A stretch of DNA of 46,215 nucleotides from Alphaproteobacteria bacterium (GCA_021776685.1 JAJFFJ010000049.1:1-46215), one strand, 5' to 3'. Counted from the first letter of the stretch, positions 8,269 to 17,661 are shown. Made by a program: numbers and translations. Notes: generated by a model from the sequence alone, not told the origin.

Positions 8269-9282
8269 ATGGAAACCCGGGCCAGCTATGTACTTGTTGG
8301 CGTCTTTGTCCTCGGCCTGATCGCCACCGCAGTGGTCTTCGTCCTGTGGCTGGGCGGCGGCAGTGGCAAGGGCGAGGATACGGTCACGTATCGCATCCAG
8401 TTTCGCGGCGACGTGACCGGCCTGGAGCAAGGCGCAAAGGTACGCTTTCGCGGTATCCCTGTTGGCACGGTCACGAACATCGGCCTGTCAAAAAAAGATA
8501 CCGAGCTAATTGAGGTGCGCATCGCGGTTCGCGAGGGCACACCGATTCGCACAGACACAGCGGCTGCGATCGAGTCTCAGGGTCTGACTGGCGCGCCTTT
8601 CATCCAATTGAGCGGCCCGGATGAACCAGATCCCGCTGGCCCCAAACCCCTGCTGGTGCCGAAGAAAGGTCAACCCGGCCCCGTAATCCCCGGCAAGACC
8701 ACCGGGCTGGCGCGCATCCTCGAAGAATTTCCCAAAGCGGTGAAAGCCGTATCACGCCTGGCCGACCGGCTGGCCGACGTCGCCAACCGCGGCAACCGTC
8801 GGCTGGTCAGACAGGTGCTGCAGCGAGCCGACAAAGCCATGGACAATCTTGAAAAGGCATCGCGCGAGGTAGGCCCGGTTCTCAAATCCGTCCGCAAGCT
8901 TGCCAGCAAGGCGGAGCTGACCCTTGACGATATCCGCAAGTTCGCCAAACAGGCGAATGGCATTGCCGTCGATGTTCGCAAGGTGGTCGGCCTGGTCCAG
9001 AAATTCGCCAAGAACAGCACCAAGGCCGTGGACGAAATTGGCAAGGGCGCCAAGGCCTTCGGCGCGCTTAGCTGGGAGCTGCGAGCTGTGGTGCGGGAGA
9101 ATCGACGTCCAATTGCAGACTTCGCCGCAACCGGGCTTTATGAGTTTTCCCTGTTCCTGACTGACATGCGAAAATTCGTCAGATCGGCAGACAGATTCAT
9201 CAAGCGTATGGAGAACGACCCGGCGCGTTTCTTCTTTGGCAACCGCCAGAAGGGCTTCACCACCAGAGGCAGGGGCAGATGA
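8269..9282 (+). CDS. mlaD: MCE family protein (MlaD-like substrate-binding subunit)
   Basis: The 337-residue protein begins with one membrane helix (about residues 8-30, VLVGVFVLGLIATAVVFVL), followed by an MCE domain of about 85 residues with the family pattern YRIQFRGDVTGLEQGAKVRFRGIPVGTV (key parts: F.GDVTGL..G..V..RGI.VG.V). A long, Lys/Asp-rich helical C-terminus follows (about residues 160-320), probably forming an amphipathic needle or coiled coil in the periplasm. MCE proteins form hexameric lipid channels bound to the MlaEF transporter. It overlaps the next gene by ATGA. Its C-terminal region is longer than that of E. coli MlaD and nearer to PqiB- or Mce-like helices. Confidence 0.93.
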   Translation: METRASYVLVGVFVLGLIATAVVFVLWLGGGSGKGEDTVTYRIQFRGDVTGLEQGAKVRFRGIPVGTVTNIGLSKKDTELIEVRIAVREGTPIRTDTAAAIESQGLTGAPFIQLSGPDEPDPAGPKPLLVPKKGQPGPVIPGKTTGLARILEEFPKAVKAVSRLADRLADVANRGNRRLVRQVLQRADKAMDNLEKASREVGPVLKSVRKLASKAELTLDDIRKFAKQANGIAVDVRKVVGLVQKFAKNSTKAVDEIGKGAKAFGALSWELRAVVRENRRPIADFAATGLYEFSLFLTDMRKFVRSADRFIKRMENDPARFFFGNRQKGFTTRGRGR

Positions 9283-9944
9283 TCCAACTTCCCACTTCAC
9301 GGCAGACCGCTTCGATCCTGCTATTGGGGGCAAGCATGGTTATGACCGCCTGCCAGGGCATCATTCCGGGCGCGAAACGCGACCCGCCGCGGCTTTATGA
9401 ACTGACGCCGAAGAGCACCTTCCCCAAGTCCCTGCCAAAGGTGAACAAGCAGCTCATTGTGGAAACGCCACTCGCGTCTTCGGGCCTCACATCCAGCCGG
9501 ATCGCGGTCAAGGTGCGCCGCACCACACTGGACTATTATGAAAAGTCGGAGTGGACCGACCTGGCGCCCAATCTGGTCCAGACCCTGATGATCGAGTCGT
9601 TCGATAATTCCAAGCGGATCATCGCGGTGGGCCGTGAGGGTTCCGGCCTTCGTGCCGACTACATCCTCAAGACCGAACTGCGGGAATTCCAGGCGCAGCT
9701 CTACAACGGTCAGGAGCCCGAGGTGCATATCCGGGTCAACCTGAAGCTTGTGAGAATGCCCCAGCGCGAGATCGTTTCCGCCACGCGTTTTGCGGTGACT
9801 GTCAAATCCAACGGGCCCAAGGTGGACGCGATTATTTCTGCCTTCGACAAGGCGCTGGGCCGTATCCTCAAACGGACGGTGACCTGGACGATCAAGGAAA
9901 TCCACCGCCGCAGCGCCAAAGGCGGCGGCCGCCGCCGGGGCTAG
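9279..9944 (+). CDS. ABC-type transport auxiliary lipoprotein
   Basis: The 221-residue protein has a lipoprotein signal peptide ending in the lipobox MTAC, with Cys25 as the predicted acylated residue. The mature part reads RDPPRLYELTPKSTF, then KQLIVETPLASSGLTSSRIAVK and SEWTDLAPNLVQTLM (key features: LYEL.P, a surface-exposed beta strand, and W.D..P.LVQ). This matches the outer-membrane lipoprotein partner of MCE transporters (PqiC-like, ABC-type transport auxiliary component). It overlaps the MCE gene by 4 bp. In such systems the lipoprotein completes the bridge to the outer membrane; no MlaC or MlaA gene is present here. Confidence 0.88.
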   Translation: MIQLPTSRQTASILLLGASMVMTACQGIIPGAKRDPPRLYELTPKSTFPKSLPKVNKQLIVETPLASSGLTSSRIAVKVRRTTLDYYEKSEWTDLAPNLVQTLMIESFDNSKRIIAVGREGSGLRADYILKTELREFQAQLYNGQEPEVHIRVNLKLVRMPQREIVSATRFAVTVKSNGPKVDAIISAFDKALGRILKRTVTWTIKEIHRRSAKGGGRRRG

Positions 9945-9996
9945 TCCCATCGATATCGACAGCATTCGCGCCGCGACCCCCGGCGTTGCCAACGTT

Positions 9997-11118
9997 GTGC
10001 ACTTCAACAATGCCGGCGACGGATTGAAGCCGACGCCCGTTCTGGAGGCGCAATTGGCCCACCTCAGGCGCGAAGCGGAGGTGGGCGGCTATGAAGCAGC
10101 CGACCAGGCAGCCCCCCAATTGCACGCGACCTATGACGCGATCGCCCGCCTTCTGAACGCCCGGCCGGACGAAATTGCCCTGATGGAAAGCGCGACCCGC
10201 GCTTGGGGCGCTGCATTTCATGCCTTCCAATGGCGGGAGGGCGACCGGATCATCACCGCAGAAGCGGAATACGCCAGCAACTACATCGCCTTTCTGCAGT
10301 TGCAAAAACGCACCGGCATCGAGATCGTGCCCGCCCCCGGCGACGCCAGCGGGCAGACCGACCCAGCCGGGGTGGAAGACCTTATCAACGGGCGCACCCG
10401 GCTGATCTCCATCACCCACGTGCCCACCAATGGCGGCCTGGTCAATCCAGTGGCGGAGATCGGCGCGGTCGCACGCGCCCACGGTATTCCCTATCTGGTG
10501 GACGCCTGCCAGTCCGCCGGGCAGATCGATCTGAATGTCGAGGACATCGGGTGTGACCTGCTCTCGGTCACCGGGCGCAAGTATCTGCGCGGACCGCGGG
10601 GTTCCGGATTTCTCTATGTTCGCCGGGGAATCCTCGACCAACTGGACCCGCCCTTTCTGGACATGTATGGCGCGGACTGGGTCGCGCCGGACCACTACGA
10701 GATGCGCGCCGGCGCGCTGCGCTTTGAGAATTTTGAAAGCTACGTGGCGGGCCGCATTGGTCTGGGCGTGGCGGTGAATTATGCCCTCGACCTGGGACTC
10801 CCCGAGATTGAAACGCGGGTCATGGAACTGGCGGAAACCCTGCGTCAGGCGCTCGGCGCGCTGGCGGACGTCACGGTGACGGATATCGGCCAAACCCGAT
10901 GTGGCATCGTCACCTTCGCCCACGCCCGAATGGAGCCGGATGAGATCAAAACCAGTCTGGGCGCGCAGGGCATCAACACCTCAGTCACCGCCGACACCAG
11001 CACGTTGCTGGACATGCAGAAACGGGGCTACAGCACCTTGGTGCGTGCATCCGTGCATTATTACAATACAGAGGAAGAGATCGACCGATTCTGCGCCGCC
11101 GTGGCAGCGCTCGGCTAA
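9997..11118 (+). CDS. Class V aminotransferase-like PLP enzyme, start codon uncertain
   Basis: The protein is a fold-type I PLP enzyme of the class V group. It has HFNNAGDGLKPTPV at the N-terminus, an active-site lysine in VTGRKYLRGPRGSGFLYV, and the phosphate-binding VDACQSAGQIDLN strand. Cysteine desulfurases and several uncharacterised aminotransferases share these motifs. The coordinates use the only canonical start, a GTG at 9997, but conserved-looking sequence continues upstream as IDIDSIRAATPGVANV from 9949, where an ATC stands in place of ATG. The frame has no ATG, GTG or TTG between the in-frame TGA at 9880 and 9997. The gene follows the lipoprotein by a few bases and is convergent with rpmE. 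The substrate is unknown. Confidence 0.82.
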   Translation: MHFNNAGDGLKPTPVLEAQLAHLRREAEVGGYEAADQAAPQLHATYDAIARLLNARPDEIALMESATRAWGAAFHAFQWREGDRIITAEAEYASNYIAFLQLQKRTGIEIVPAPGDASGQTDPAGVEDLINGRTRLISITHVPTNGGLVNPVAEIGAVARAHGIPYLVDACQSAGQIDLNVEDIGCDLLSVTGRKYLRGPRGSGFLYVRRGILDQLDPPFLDMYGADWVAPDHYEMRAGALRFENFESYVAGRIGLGVAVNYALDLGLPEIETRVMELAETLRQALGALADVTVTDIGQTRCGIVTFAHARMEPDEIKTSLGAQGINTSVTADTSTLLDMQKRGYSTLVRASVHYYNTEEEIDRFCAAVAALG

Positions 11119-11134
11119 GGCTTCCGGCCGTAGA

Positions 11135-11356
11135 TCAGGTGAGGCCGAACTTCTCGAACCGTTTGTTGAACTTGGCCACCTGACCGCCGGAGTCGACCAG
11201 GCGCTGCACGCCGGTCCAGGCCGGGTGAGTCTTCGGGTCAATATCCAGACGCAGCGTAGCGCCTGGCTCGCCGTAGGTCGAACGGGTCGTGAACTCCGTG
11301 CCGTCGGTCATCTGCACGGTGATCTCGTGGTAGTCCGGATGAATTTCTTTCTTCAT
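11135..11356 (-). CDS. rpmE: 50S ribosomal protein L31
   Basis: The 73-residue protein begins [14 protein letters not shown] and continues with [12 protein letters not shown] and HPAWTG, then ends [10 protein letters not shown], which is the standard L31 pattern of alphaproteobacteria. The CxxC zinc-binding motif of zinc-type L31 is absent, so this is the zinc-independent form. The longer open frame starting at 11533 is not conserved; the ATG at 11356 follows GAAAGA. It binds the central protuberance of the large subunit. The divergent ABC exporter gene begins about 240 bp away, an association I regard as common in this group. Confidence 0.95.
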   Translation of the reverse strand: MKKEIHPDYHEITVQMTDGTEFTTRSTYGEPGATLRLDIDPKTHPAWTGVQRLVDSGGQVAKFNKRFEKFGLT

Positions 11357-11595
11357 CGTCAGTCTTTCGAGCTCGGTCGATTGCGCATCCTGGCGGCGCC
11401 ACACTGCGGCGGCCTGCGCATCGGAATTCGCTTGGAAGCGGCGTATATAGCGAAGCCGCCGCCCCGGCGCAAGGAACCACGTTCCGGAAACCGGCGCTGC
11501 GGCATTTTCCTCTGGTAAGCACCCACGGCTCAAAACAGCCCTATATCTGGTACATCTTGACCAATTCCCCCAATCTCACCAGCCCCACCGGCACC

Positions 11596-13386
11596 ATGTC
11601 CGACGCATCTGCGCCCCCCCGGCCCCGGCGATCCTATCGCTACCTGCGCGAAGTCTTCCACTTTGCCCGGCCCTATCGGCTCCAAATCATTGGCGCCTCG
11701 GTCGGTCTGGTAACGGCCGCGGGCGCCATGCTGGGCTTCGGCGCAGGGCTGCAATGGCTGGTGGATCATGGCTTTCGGCAGGGCAACAGTGGCGTGCTGG
11801 ATGGGGCCCTGCTCGGCCTCATGGGAATTGTTGTGCTGCTGTCCATTGGCACCTTCACCCGCGCCTACCTGGTGACCTGGCTGGGGGAGCGTATTGCTGC
11901 TGATCTCCGCAAGGCTGTCTATGGCAACGTCATCCGCCTGAGCCCCGCCTGGTTTGAGACAAATCCAACGGGCGAAGTGCTGTCACGCCTGACCACAGAC
12001 ACGACCCTGTTGCAGCAGATCGTCGCCACATCCGTGTCCATGGCGCTGCGCAACCTTCTGATGATGGCCGGTGGCATCGCCATGATGGCGATCACCAGCC
12101 CCAAGCTGACCGGCCTGTCCCTGCTGATCGTCCCCGCGGTGGTTCTGCCACTGGTGATCTTCGGCCGCCGGGTGCGCCGCCTGTCGCGCGCCAGTCAGGA
12201 CCGCATCGGCGACGTCGGCGCGCGCATCGACGAGACCCTGAACGCCCTGCCGACCATCCAGGCATTCAGCCGGGAACAGGATACCACCCGCCGATTCGAC
12301 GACGAAGTGGAGGGCGCCTTCCGCATTGCGGCACGCCGGGTTTTGGCCCGCTCTTCCCTCACCGCCTGCATCATTCTTCTGGTCTTCGCCGCCATCGGCC
12401 TGCTGCTCTGGACCGGCGGCCAGGACATGGTGGCGGGCGACATCACGGCAGGGGAACTCTCCGCGTTTGTCTTCTACGCGGTCCTGGTTGCTGCGGCCGT
12501 GGGGGTGCTCGGCGAATTCGCCGCCGACATCCAGCGCGCCGCTGGCGCGAGTGAGCGGCTGGTGGAGCTGCTGAATGCAAATTCTGATATCAAGGCGCCC
12601 GTCGCCGCCACCGCATTACCTGACCCGGCAGAGGGCCGGATCGCTTTTGCCGGCGTCACGTTCGCCTACCCCAGCGCCATCGACCGCAAGGTGCTGCACG
12701 ATTTCTCCTTGGACGTGACGCCCGGTGAGACCGTGGCCCTGGTGGGGCCATCGGGCGCGGGCAAGACCACGGTCTTTCAGCTGCTGCTGCGGTTCTATGA
12801 TGTGCAGGCGGGCTCGGTTTCGGTGGACGGGGTTGATGTGCGCCAGGCGGTGCCGCAGTTGCTGCGCGAGCGGGTCGCGCTGGTGGCGCAGGAGCCTGTG
12901 ATCTTCACCGGCTCCGTTACTGACAACATCCGGTTTGGCCGCCTGGATGCCAGTGACGAGGCGGTGTACGCGGCGGCAGAGGCGGCGGCGGCGTCAGAAT
13001 TCGTCGGCACGCTGGCCAACGGCTACGACACCCACCTGGGCGAAAAAGGCGTGCGGCTGTCCGGCGGCCAGCGCCAGCGCCTGGCAATCGCCCGGGCGAT
13101 CATCCGCGACCCGGCAATCCTGTTGCTGGACGAGGCCACCAGCGCGCTCGATGCCGAAAGCGAAAAGCTGGTTCAGGGCGCGCTCGACCACGCCATGACC
13201 GGCCGCACCACCCTGATCATCGCTCACCGGCTGGCCACCGTGCTCAAGGCCGACCGCATCGTCGTCATGGACGAAGGCCGCATCGTCGCTCAAGGCCGCC
13301 ATGAACAACTGATCGCCGAAGGCGGTCTCTACGCGCGGCTTGCGGAACTGCAGTTCGGGGCTGGCCCGGCGCGGGCAGCAGAATAG
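11596..13386 (+). CDS. MsbA-like ABC exporter, fused permease and ATPase
   Basis: The roughly 596-residue half-transporter has an N-terminal type 1 exporter domain with about six helices (residues 25-300), including YLVTWLGERIAADLRK and the cytoplasmic coupling region NPTGEVLSRLTTD. The C-terminal ATPase has a Walker A GPSGAGKTT, the signature LSGGQRQRLAIARA, a Walker B ILLLDEATSALD and the switch His in IIAHRLAT. It would act as a homodimer exporting a lipid or drug-like substrate. The ATG at 11596 is chosen; a TTG at 11557 would add 13 residues and has no better ribosome site. It resembles the MsbA-related exporters seen near rpmE in alphaproteobacteria. Confidence 0.92.
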   Translation: MSDASAPPRPRRSYRYLREVFHFARPYRLQIIGASVGLVTAAGAMLGFGAGLQWLVDHGFRQGNSGVLDGALLGLMGIVVLLSIGTFTRAYLVTWLGERIAADLRKAVYGNVIRLSPAWFETNPTGEVLSRLTTDTTLLQQIVATSVSMALRNLLMMAGGIAMMAITSPKLTGLSLLIVPAVVLPLVIFGRRVRRLSRASQDRIGDVGARIDETLNALPTIQAFSREQDTTRRFDDEVEGAFRIAARRVLARSSLTACIILLVFAAIGLLLWTGGQDMVAGDITAGELSAFVFYAVLVAAAVGVLGEFAADIQRAAGASERLVELLNANSDIKAPVAATALPDPAEGRIAFAGVTFAYPSAIDRKVLHDFSLDVTPGETVALVGPSGAGKTTVFQLLLRFYDVQAGSVSVDGVDVRQAVPQLLRERVALVAQEPVIFTGSVTDNIRFGRLDASDEAVYAAAEAAAASEFVGTLANGYDTHLGEKGVRLSGGQRQRLAIARAIIRDPAILLLDEATSALDAESEKLVQGALDHAMTGRTTLIIAHRLATVLKADRIVVMDEGRIVAQGRHEQLIAEGGLYARLAELQFGAGPARAAE

Positions 13387-13457
13387 GGAGAGACCTCGGC
13401 TTCCCACGTCCGGCACGCGATTGCCAATGGACGGTCGGAGCTGACTTACCCCTGCTC

Positions 13458-14894
13458 CTACCGCTGGGTGATCTTGAACTCGATGCGGCGGTTGCGGGCG
13501 TAGGCCTGTTCGGTGTCGCCCTTGACGATGGGGTATTGCTCGCCAAAGCCGGCGGCCACCAGGCGGCGGGCAGGGATGCCTTCATCGATCAGATATTTGA
13601 CCACCGATATCGCACGGGCGGCAGAGAGCTCCCAGTTGGACTCATACCGGCCGCGGATTGGTCGCTTGTCCGTATGACCATCCACTCGCAACACCCACTG
13701 CACCCGTGACGGAATCTTGGCGATGATGCTCTTCAGGGTCTTCGCCAGATCCTTGAGCCGGTCCTCGCCCTGGTCGGACAGATTGGCGGAACCACTGCCA
13801 AACAGGACCTCAGACTGGAAGACGAACCGGTCGCCGACAATCTTGATATCCTTGCGGTTGCCCAACACCTTGCGCAGGCGGCCGAAGAATTCCGAGCGGT
13901 AGCGCTCAAGCTCCTGTACCCGGCTGGCCAGCGCCTTGTTCAGGCGCGTGGACAGATCCTTGATGGCGACGTCCTTGACGTTGATCTTTTCTTCGGTCGC
14001 CTTGAGGATCGCCTGGATCGCCGCCAATTGCCGGCGCAGCGCCGCGATCTGACGGTTCAGGATGACGATTTCCGCCAGGGACTTGTTCTTGAGGCTGGAC
14101 TGCTTGAGGAGCGTCTCCTCGGCCTTCTTCAGCTTGATGATTACGATGCTGCGTTGCTGCTCGGTCTCCGCCTTTTGCTTTTGTGCCTGGTCGCGCTGAA
14201 GGGATACGCTCTTCAACTGGCCGACGATAATGACTTTTTCCTCTTCCAGTTTTTTACGGGCCGCCTTGGACTTTTTCAGGGCTGCCTCTATCTCCGTCCG
14301 CTTCTTGCGCAGCAGCGCCGCGGCCCGGCGGATGTCTTCCAGCTCCCCAACAATCCGGGTCTGGTCCGCTGCCAGTTTCTTTTGCAGAGCGCGCACCTTC
14401 TGCGCAGCAGCCTCGGCGGTGGAGAGGGCCTTTTCCGTCTGCTGAAGCTTCTTGCTGGTTGCGTCCTTGTCTTTCTGCGCCGCGGCCAGCGCCTGCCGGG
14501 CGGTCTGCAGGTCGCCGACGATCGCCAGGCGTTGTTTCTCAAGGGCAGCGCGCGCCGAGCGCTCCTCCGCTAGCGCGCCGCGCGCCCTCGACAGCGCCGC
14601 GTCGCTGGCAGCCCGGGCGCGCAAGCTGGCCTGCAGGTTGGCCGCGATCTGGGCGATGGTTTTTTGGCGCGTGGCAGACTTTTCCTGTTCCAGGCCCAAC
14701 AGGCGGGATAATTCGTTGATACGCACCTGAAGGCTGGTGATCGTGCGGTCGCGACCGACCAGGGCGTTAGACAGGAAGAACTGCGAGCCCATAAACACAA
14801 TCGACACGAACAGGACGATGATGAACAACGCCGACAGCGCATCGACGAAGCCGGGCCAGATATCCGGTCCACTTTGGCGGGCGCGGGAAGCCAT
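13458..14894 (-). CDS. OmpA/MotB-like protein with long coiled coil
   Basis: The 478-residue protein has a single N-terminal membrane helix (about residues 15-40) carrying an Asp in FVDALSALFIIVLF, the position of the proton-binding Asp of MotB and ExbD. A coiled coil follows from about residue 50 to 330, rich in Ala, Lys, Gln and Glu. The C-terminus is an OmpA-type peptidoglycan-binding domain (about 340-475) with VLRVDGHTDKRPI and the ELSAARAISVVKYL helix. It lies 27 bp downstream of the MotA/ExbB-like partner. Together they probably form a proton-driven, wall-anchored motor or energiser of unknown output. The very long stalk is unusual for a flagellar MotB. Confidence 0.9.
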   Translation of the reverse strand: MASRARQSGPDIWPGFVDALSALFIIVLFVSIVFMGSQFFLSNALVGRDRTITSLQVRINELSRLLGLEQEKSATRQKTIAQIAANLQASLRARAASDAALSRARGALAEERSARAALEKQRLAIVGDLQTARQALAAAQKDKDATSKKLQQTEKALSTAEAAAQKVRALQKKLAADQTRIVGELEDIRRAAALLRKKRTEIEAALKKSKAARKKLEEEKVIIVGQLKSVSLQRDQAQKQKAETEQQRSIVIIKLKKAEETLLKQSSLKNKSLAEIVILNRQIAALRRQLAAIQAILKATEEKINVKDVAIKDLSTRLNKALASRVQELERYRSEFFGRLRKVLGNRKDIKIVGDRFVFQSEVLFGSGSANLSDQGEDRLKDLAKTLKSIIAKIPSRVQWVLRVDGHTDKRPIRGRYESNWELSAARAISVVKYLIDEGIPARRLVAAGFGEQYPIVKGDTEQAYARNRRIEFKITQR

Positions 14895-14921
14895 TTGCCT
14901 ACCTGCTCAACATGTGTGTGC

Positions 14922-16100
14922 CTAACGCCGGTTGTTCTGCTGCGCGAATGTGGCAAGAGTCTGGACGAGGGCCTGGAACTCGGTGCGCAGCTCTCTGACA
15001 AATTCTTCGCGCGAGGCGGTGCTTTCCTCCCCGATCTTTTGCAGGACCGGGCGCATTTCCCACTGCACCTCGGCCATACGGTTGGTCAGGGTGCGGAACT
15101 CGGTGCGTAGTTGGTTCACCAGTTCCTGCCTGCCAAAGGCCTGCTCATCCGCCAGGCGCGCCATGATCGGTTTCATTTCGATCTGGCTTTCCGCCAGCTT
15201 GGCCATCAGTTGTTGCTCGGTGCGCATCTGATCGGAGAGAACCCCAAGCCGTTCAGTCAGCGAGGCAAGATTCTTGTTGGCGTCAAAGCGCTCCGCCTCA
15301 CCGCGCGCCATGGTGTCCGTCATGCGGTCCATGGTGTCGGCAGTGTGCTCCAGCAGCGACTTGAGATACGCCGCCATGGTGTCGTCTTCCTCGGCGTCGC
15401 CCGGCAGGGAAGACAGTCGGGTAAGACCCGAGAGCCAGTCTTCCAGGTCGGCATAAAAGCGCCGCTGCGCCTGGCCGGCGCGAAGGTCGAGAAAGCCAAG
15501 GATCAGCGACCCCGACAGGCCGAAGAGGGAGGTCGAAAAGGCGGTTCCGGCGCCCCCAAGGGAATTGGTCAAACCCGTCTTGAAGCGCTCAAAAACCTTG
15601 GCGACATCTTCGCCCGGCTTCACGCCGAGCGCTTCGATCACCTTGGTGACCTCCTGGATGGTGATCAGCAGGCCCCAAAAGGTGCCCAAAAGGCCCAAAA
15701 ACACCAACAGGCTGATCAGGTAACGGGAGAGATCGCGATGTTCGTCCAGGCGCGAGTTAACGCCGTCGAGGAGCGAGCGGGTCGCCGGCACCGTCAGGCG
15801 AATGCGACCTTCCTGCCGGGCGCCAATCATACGGGCCAGGGAGCCGAGCAAACGCGGCCGTGTACGCGGCTGCCGCTGGTGGCGCTGATAGCTGCGCATC
15901 CACCAGGTTTCCGGCCACAGCCGCGCGGTAATATAGAAGATGTAGAGGATGCCGATTCCGAGGACGGCGACGATCATGCCGTTCAGGTAGGGCTGCGCGA
16001 AAAACGCGCGGATGATCTCGTCCTTGATCAGCCACAGACCTGTGCCGATCAGGCCTAAAAAGACCAGCATGCCAAACAGATAGCGTGCGGTTGAGGTCAC
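14922..16100 (-). CDS. MotA/TolQ/ExbB-like proton channel protein
   Basis: The 392-residue protein has two N-terminal helices (about residues 8-25 and 38-58) and a MotA/ExbB core with DLSRYLISLLVFLGLLGTFWGLL and LGGAGTAFSTSLFGLSGSLILGF (core motifs GLLGTFWG and G.AFSTSLFGL). After residue 260 comes a helical tail with repeated QMRTEQQLMAKLAESQ- and RTEF-type heptads, probably a coiled coil. The start is GTG, preceded by GGGAGGAG. It is translated just ahead of the OmpA/MotB-like protein, and the two should form a 5:2-type stator complex. The tail on the channel subunit resembles ZorA architecture, but other Zorya genes are absent. Confidence 0.9.
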   Translation of the reverse strand: MTSTARYLFGMLVFLGLIGTGLWLIKDEIIRAFFAQPYLNGMIVAVLGIGILYIFYITARLWPETWWMRSYQRHQRQPRTRPRLLGSLARMIGARQEGRIRLTVPATRSLLDGVNSRLDEHRDLSRYLISLLVFLGLLGTFWGLLITIQEVTKVIEALGVKPGEDVAKVFERFKTGLTNSLGGAGTAFSTSLFGLSGSLILGFLDLRAGQAQRRFYADLEDWLSGLTRLSSLPGDAEEDDTMAAYLKSLLEHTADTMDRMTDTMARGEAERFDANKNLASLTERLGVLSDQMRTEQQLMAKLAESQIEMKPIMARLADEQAFGRQELVNQLRTEFRTLTNRMAEVQWEMRPVLQKIGEESTASREEFVRELRTEFQALVQTLATFAQQNNRR

Positions 16101-16266
16101 GTCGCCTCACTCCTCCCTGAACAGACATTCGGCGGGAGGTGAAATTGCCTTTTCTGCAAGGCTTTTTGTCCGGTTTCCCCCACCAGCGCTTTGTTCATAA
16201 CCCGGATTTTGCCGTCCGACCATCGGAATGATTGGTTAACGCGGACGAATTACGGAGAGTTTGTAA

Positions 16267-17073
16267 TCAGTCGTCTTCGACCATGGCGCCGCGAACGGCT
16301 TTGCCCAGCAATTCGTGCAGATGGGTGTTGGTGGCGAGGATGTGGCCTTCGGCCATCATACGGTTGCGCCCGGAAACATCGGAGACCGAGCCCCCCGCTT
16401 CCCGCACCAGAAGAATGCCTGCCGCAATATCCCAGGGCTCAAGCCCGAATTCCCAGAATCCGTCATAGCGGCCGGCGGCCAGCCAGGCGAGATCCAGCGC
16501 TGCGGACCCGAAGCGGCGAACGCCCGCCACCTGCGGCGCCACGGCTTCCACGGTTCGGAAATAGGCAGGGTGCTTTTCTTTGCCCATGAAGGGAAAGCCG
16601 GTGGAAATCAGCGCATCGGCCATCAGCGTCCGGGCAGAGACCCGGATGCGTGTCTGGTTGAGGAAGGCGCCCAGGTTCCGCTCAGCCCAGAAGAGCTCGT
16701 CACGTACCGGATCGAGAATCGCTGAGGCGATAATCTCGCCGTCCCGTTCGTGCGCAATGGAAATAGAGAACTGCGGCACGCCGTGCAGGAAGTTGGTGGT
16801 GCCATCCAAAGGATCGACGATCCAGCGGTTGGACGCGTCAGCGCCTTCACGGATGCCCCGCTCTTCCATCAGGATGCCATAATCGGGTCGCGCCCGGCTG
16901 AGCCATTCCAGCAGGATATTTTCGGCCTTGAGGTCCGCCGTGCTGACGAAATCCGCTGGCCCCTTACGGCTGACCTGTAGGTGCTCCACCTCGCCGAAAT
17001 CACGCAGCAGGCCACGCGCGGCGCGGCGCGCCGCCCCTTCCATCACATTGACGGTCGCGGATTTTGTAAGCAT
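16267..17073 (-). CDS. suhB: Inositol monophosphatase family protein (SuhB-like)
   Basis: The 268-residue protein has both family signatures: the metal-binding WIVDPLDGTTNFLHG near residue 85 and WDIAAGILLVREAGG near 215, with Glu in the ILMEERG helix. It is a Mg-dependent phosphatase acting on inositol phosphates or related sugar phosphates; in proteobacteria SuhB also takes part in rRNA antitermination. It lies 21 bp downstream of efp on the same strand. The ATG at 17073 matches the family N-terminus SATVNVMEGAARRA. The 166-bp gap to the motor operon holds only a weak hairpin (GCCTT/AAGGC). Confidence 0.93.
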   Translation of the reverse strand: MLTKSATVNVMEGAARRAARGLLRDFGEVEHLQVSRKGPADFVSTADLKAENILLEWLSRARPDYGILMEERGIREGADASNRWIVDPLDGTTNFLHGVPQFSISIAHERDGEIIASAILDPVRDELFWAERNLGAFLNQTRIRVSARTLMADALISTGFPFMGKEKHPAYFRTVEAVAPQVAGVRRFGSAALDLAWLAAGRYDGFWEFGLEPWDIAAGILLVREAGGSVSDVSGRNRMMAEGHILATNTHLHELLGKAVRGAMVEDD

Positions 17074-17094
17074 GTACGGCGAATTCCTTTCGGC

Positions 17095-17661
17095 TCAGTC
17101 CTTGGCGCGCTCGACATAGGTGCCGTCGGCGGTGGCCACCACCACCCGTGTGCCGGCTTCGATATGGGGCGGCACCATTACGCGGCGGCCATTCTCCAGA
17201 ATCGCCGGCTTGTAGGACGACGACGCCGTCTGGCCTTTGACCACGGCGTCGGCCTCGGTGATTTGCATGGTCACATGATCTGGCAACGAAACACTGATCG
17301 CTTCACCTTCATAAGACTGGACGCTCACGTTCATGCCATCCTGCAAAAAGTCTGCAGGTTCGCCAACGAAATCCTGGTGCAGGGTGATCTGCTCATAGGT
17401 TTCACCGTCCATGAAGGTGTGCTCTTCGCCGTCGGAGAACAGGAACTGATATTCCTGCTCGTCCAGGCGCACACGCTCCACGTCTTCCGATGCACGAAAG
17501 CGTTCGTTCAGCTTGGTGCCGCCGCGAATGTCTTTCATTTCCGCTTGCAAATAGGCGCCGCCCTTGCCGGGCTGGGTGTGCTGGATCTTGGCGACCCGCC
17601 AGAGCCGGCCCTGATGCTCAAGCACCATGCCGGGGCGTACCGCGTTGCCGTTGATCTTCAT
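17095..17661 (-). CDS. efp: Elongation factor P
   Basis: The 188-residue protein is full length for EF-P. Domain I carries the loop TQPGKGGAY, whose Lys is the conserved tip residue that is modified in many bacteria. Domains II and III carry [10 protein letters not shown] and the C-terminal [21 protein letters not shown] binds between the P and E sites and rescues ribosomes stalled on polyproline. An epmA or earP modification gene is not seen in the window. It is followed by the inositol phosphatase gene and is separated from fghA by about 100 bp that should contain its promoter. Confidence 0.97.
   Translation of the reverse strand: MKINGNAVRPGMVLEHQGRLWRVAKIQHTQPGKGGAYLQAEMKDIRGGTKLNERFRASEDVERVRLDEQEYQFLFSDGEEHTFMDGETYEQITLHQDFVGEPADFLQDGMNVSVQSYEGEAISVSLPDHVTMQITEADAVVKGQTASSSYKPAILENGRRVMVPPHIEAGTRVVVATADGTYVERAKD

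Noticed and set aside
13458-16100. A Zorya defence system
   Set aside because: The channel and OmpA-domain proteins resemble ZorA and ZorB in plan only; no ZorC, ZorD or ZorE-type gene is nearby, and the neighbours are inositol phosphatase and efp.
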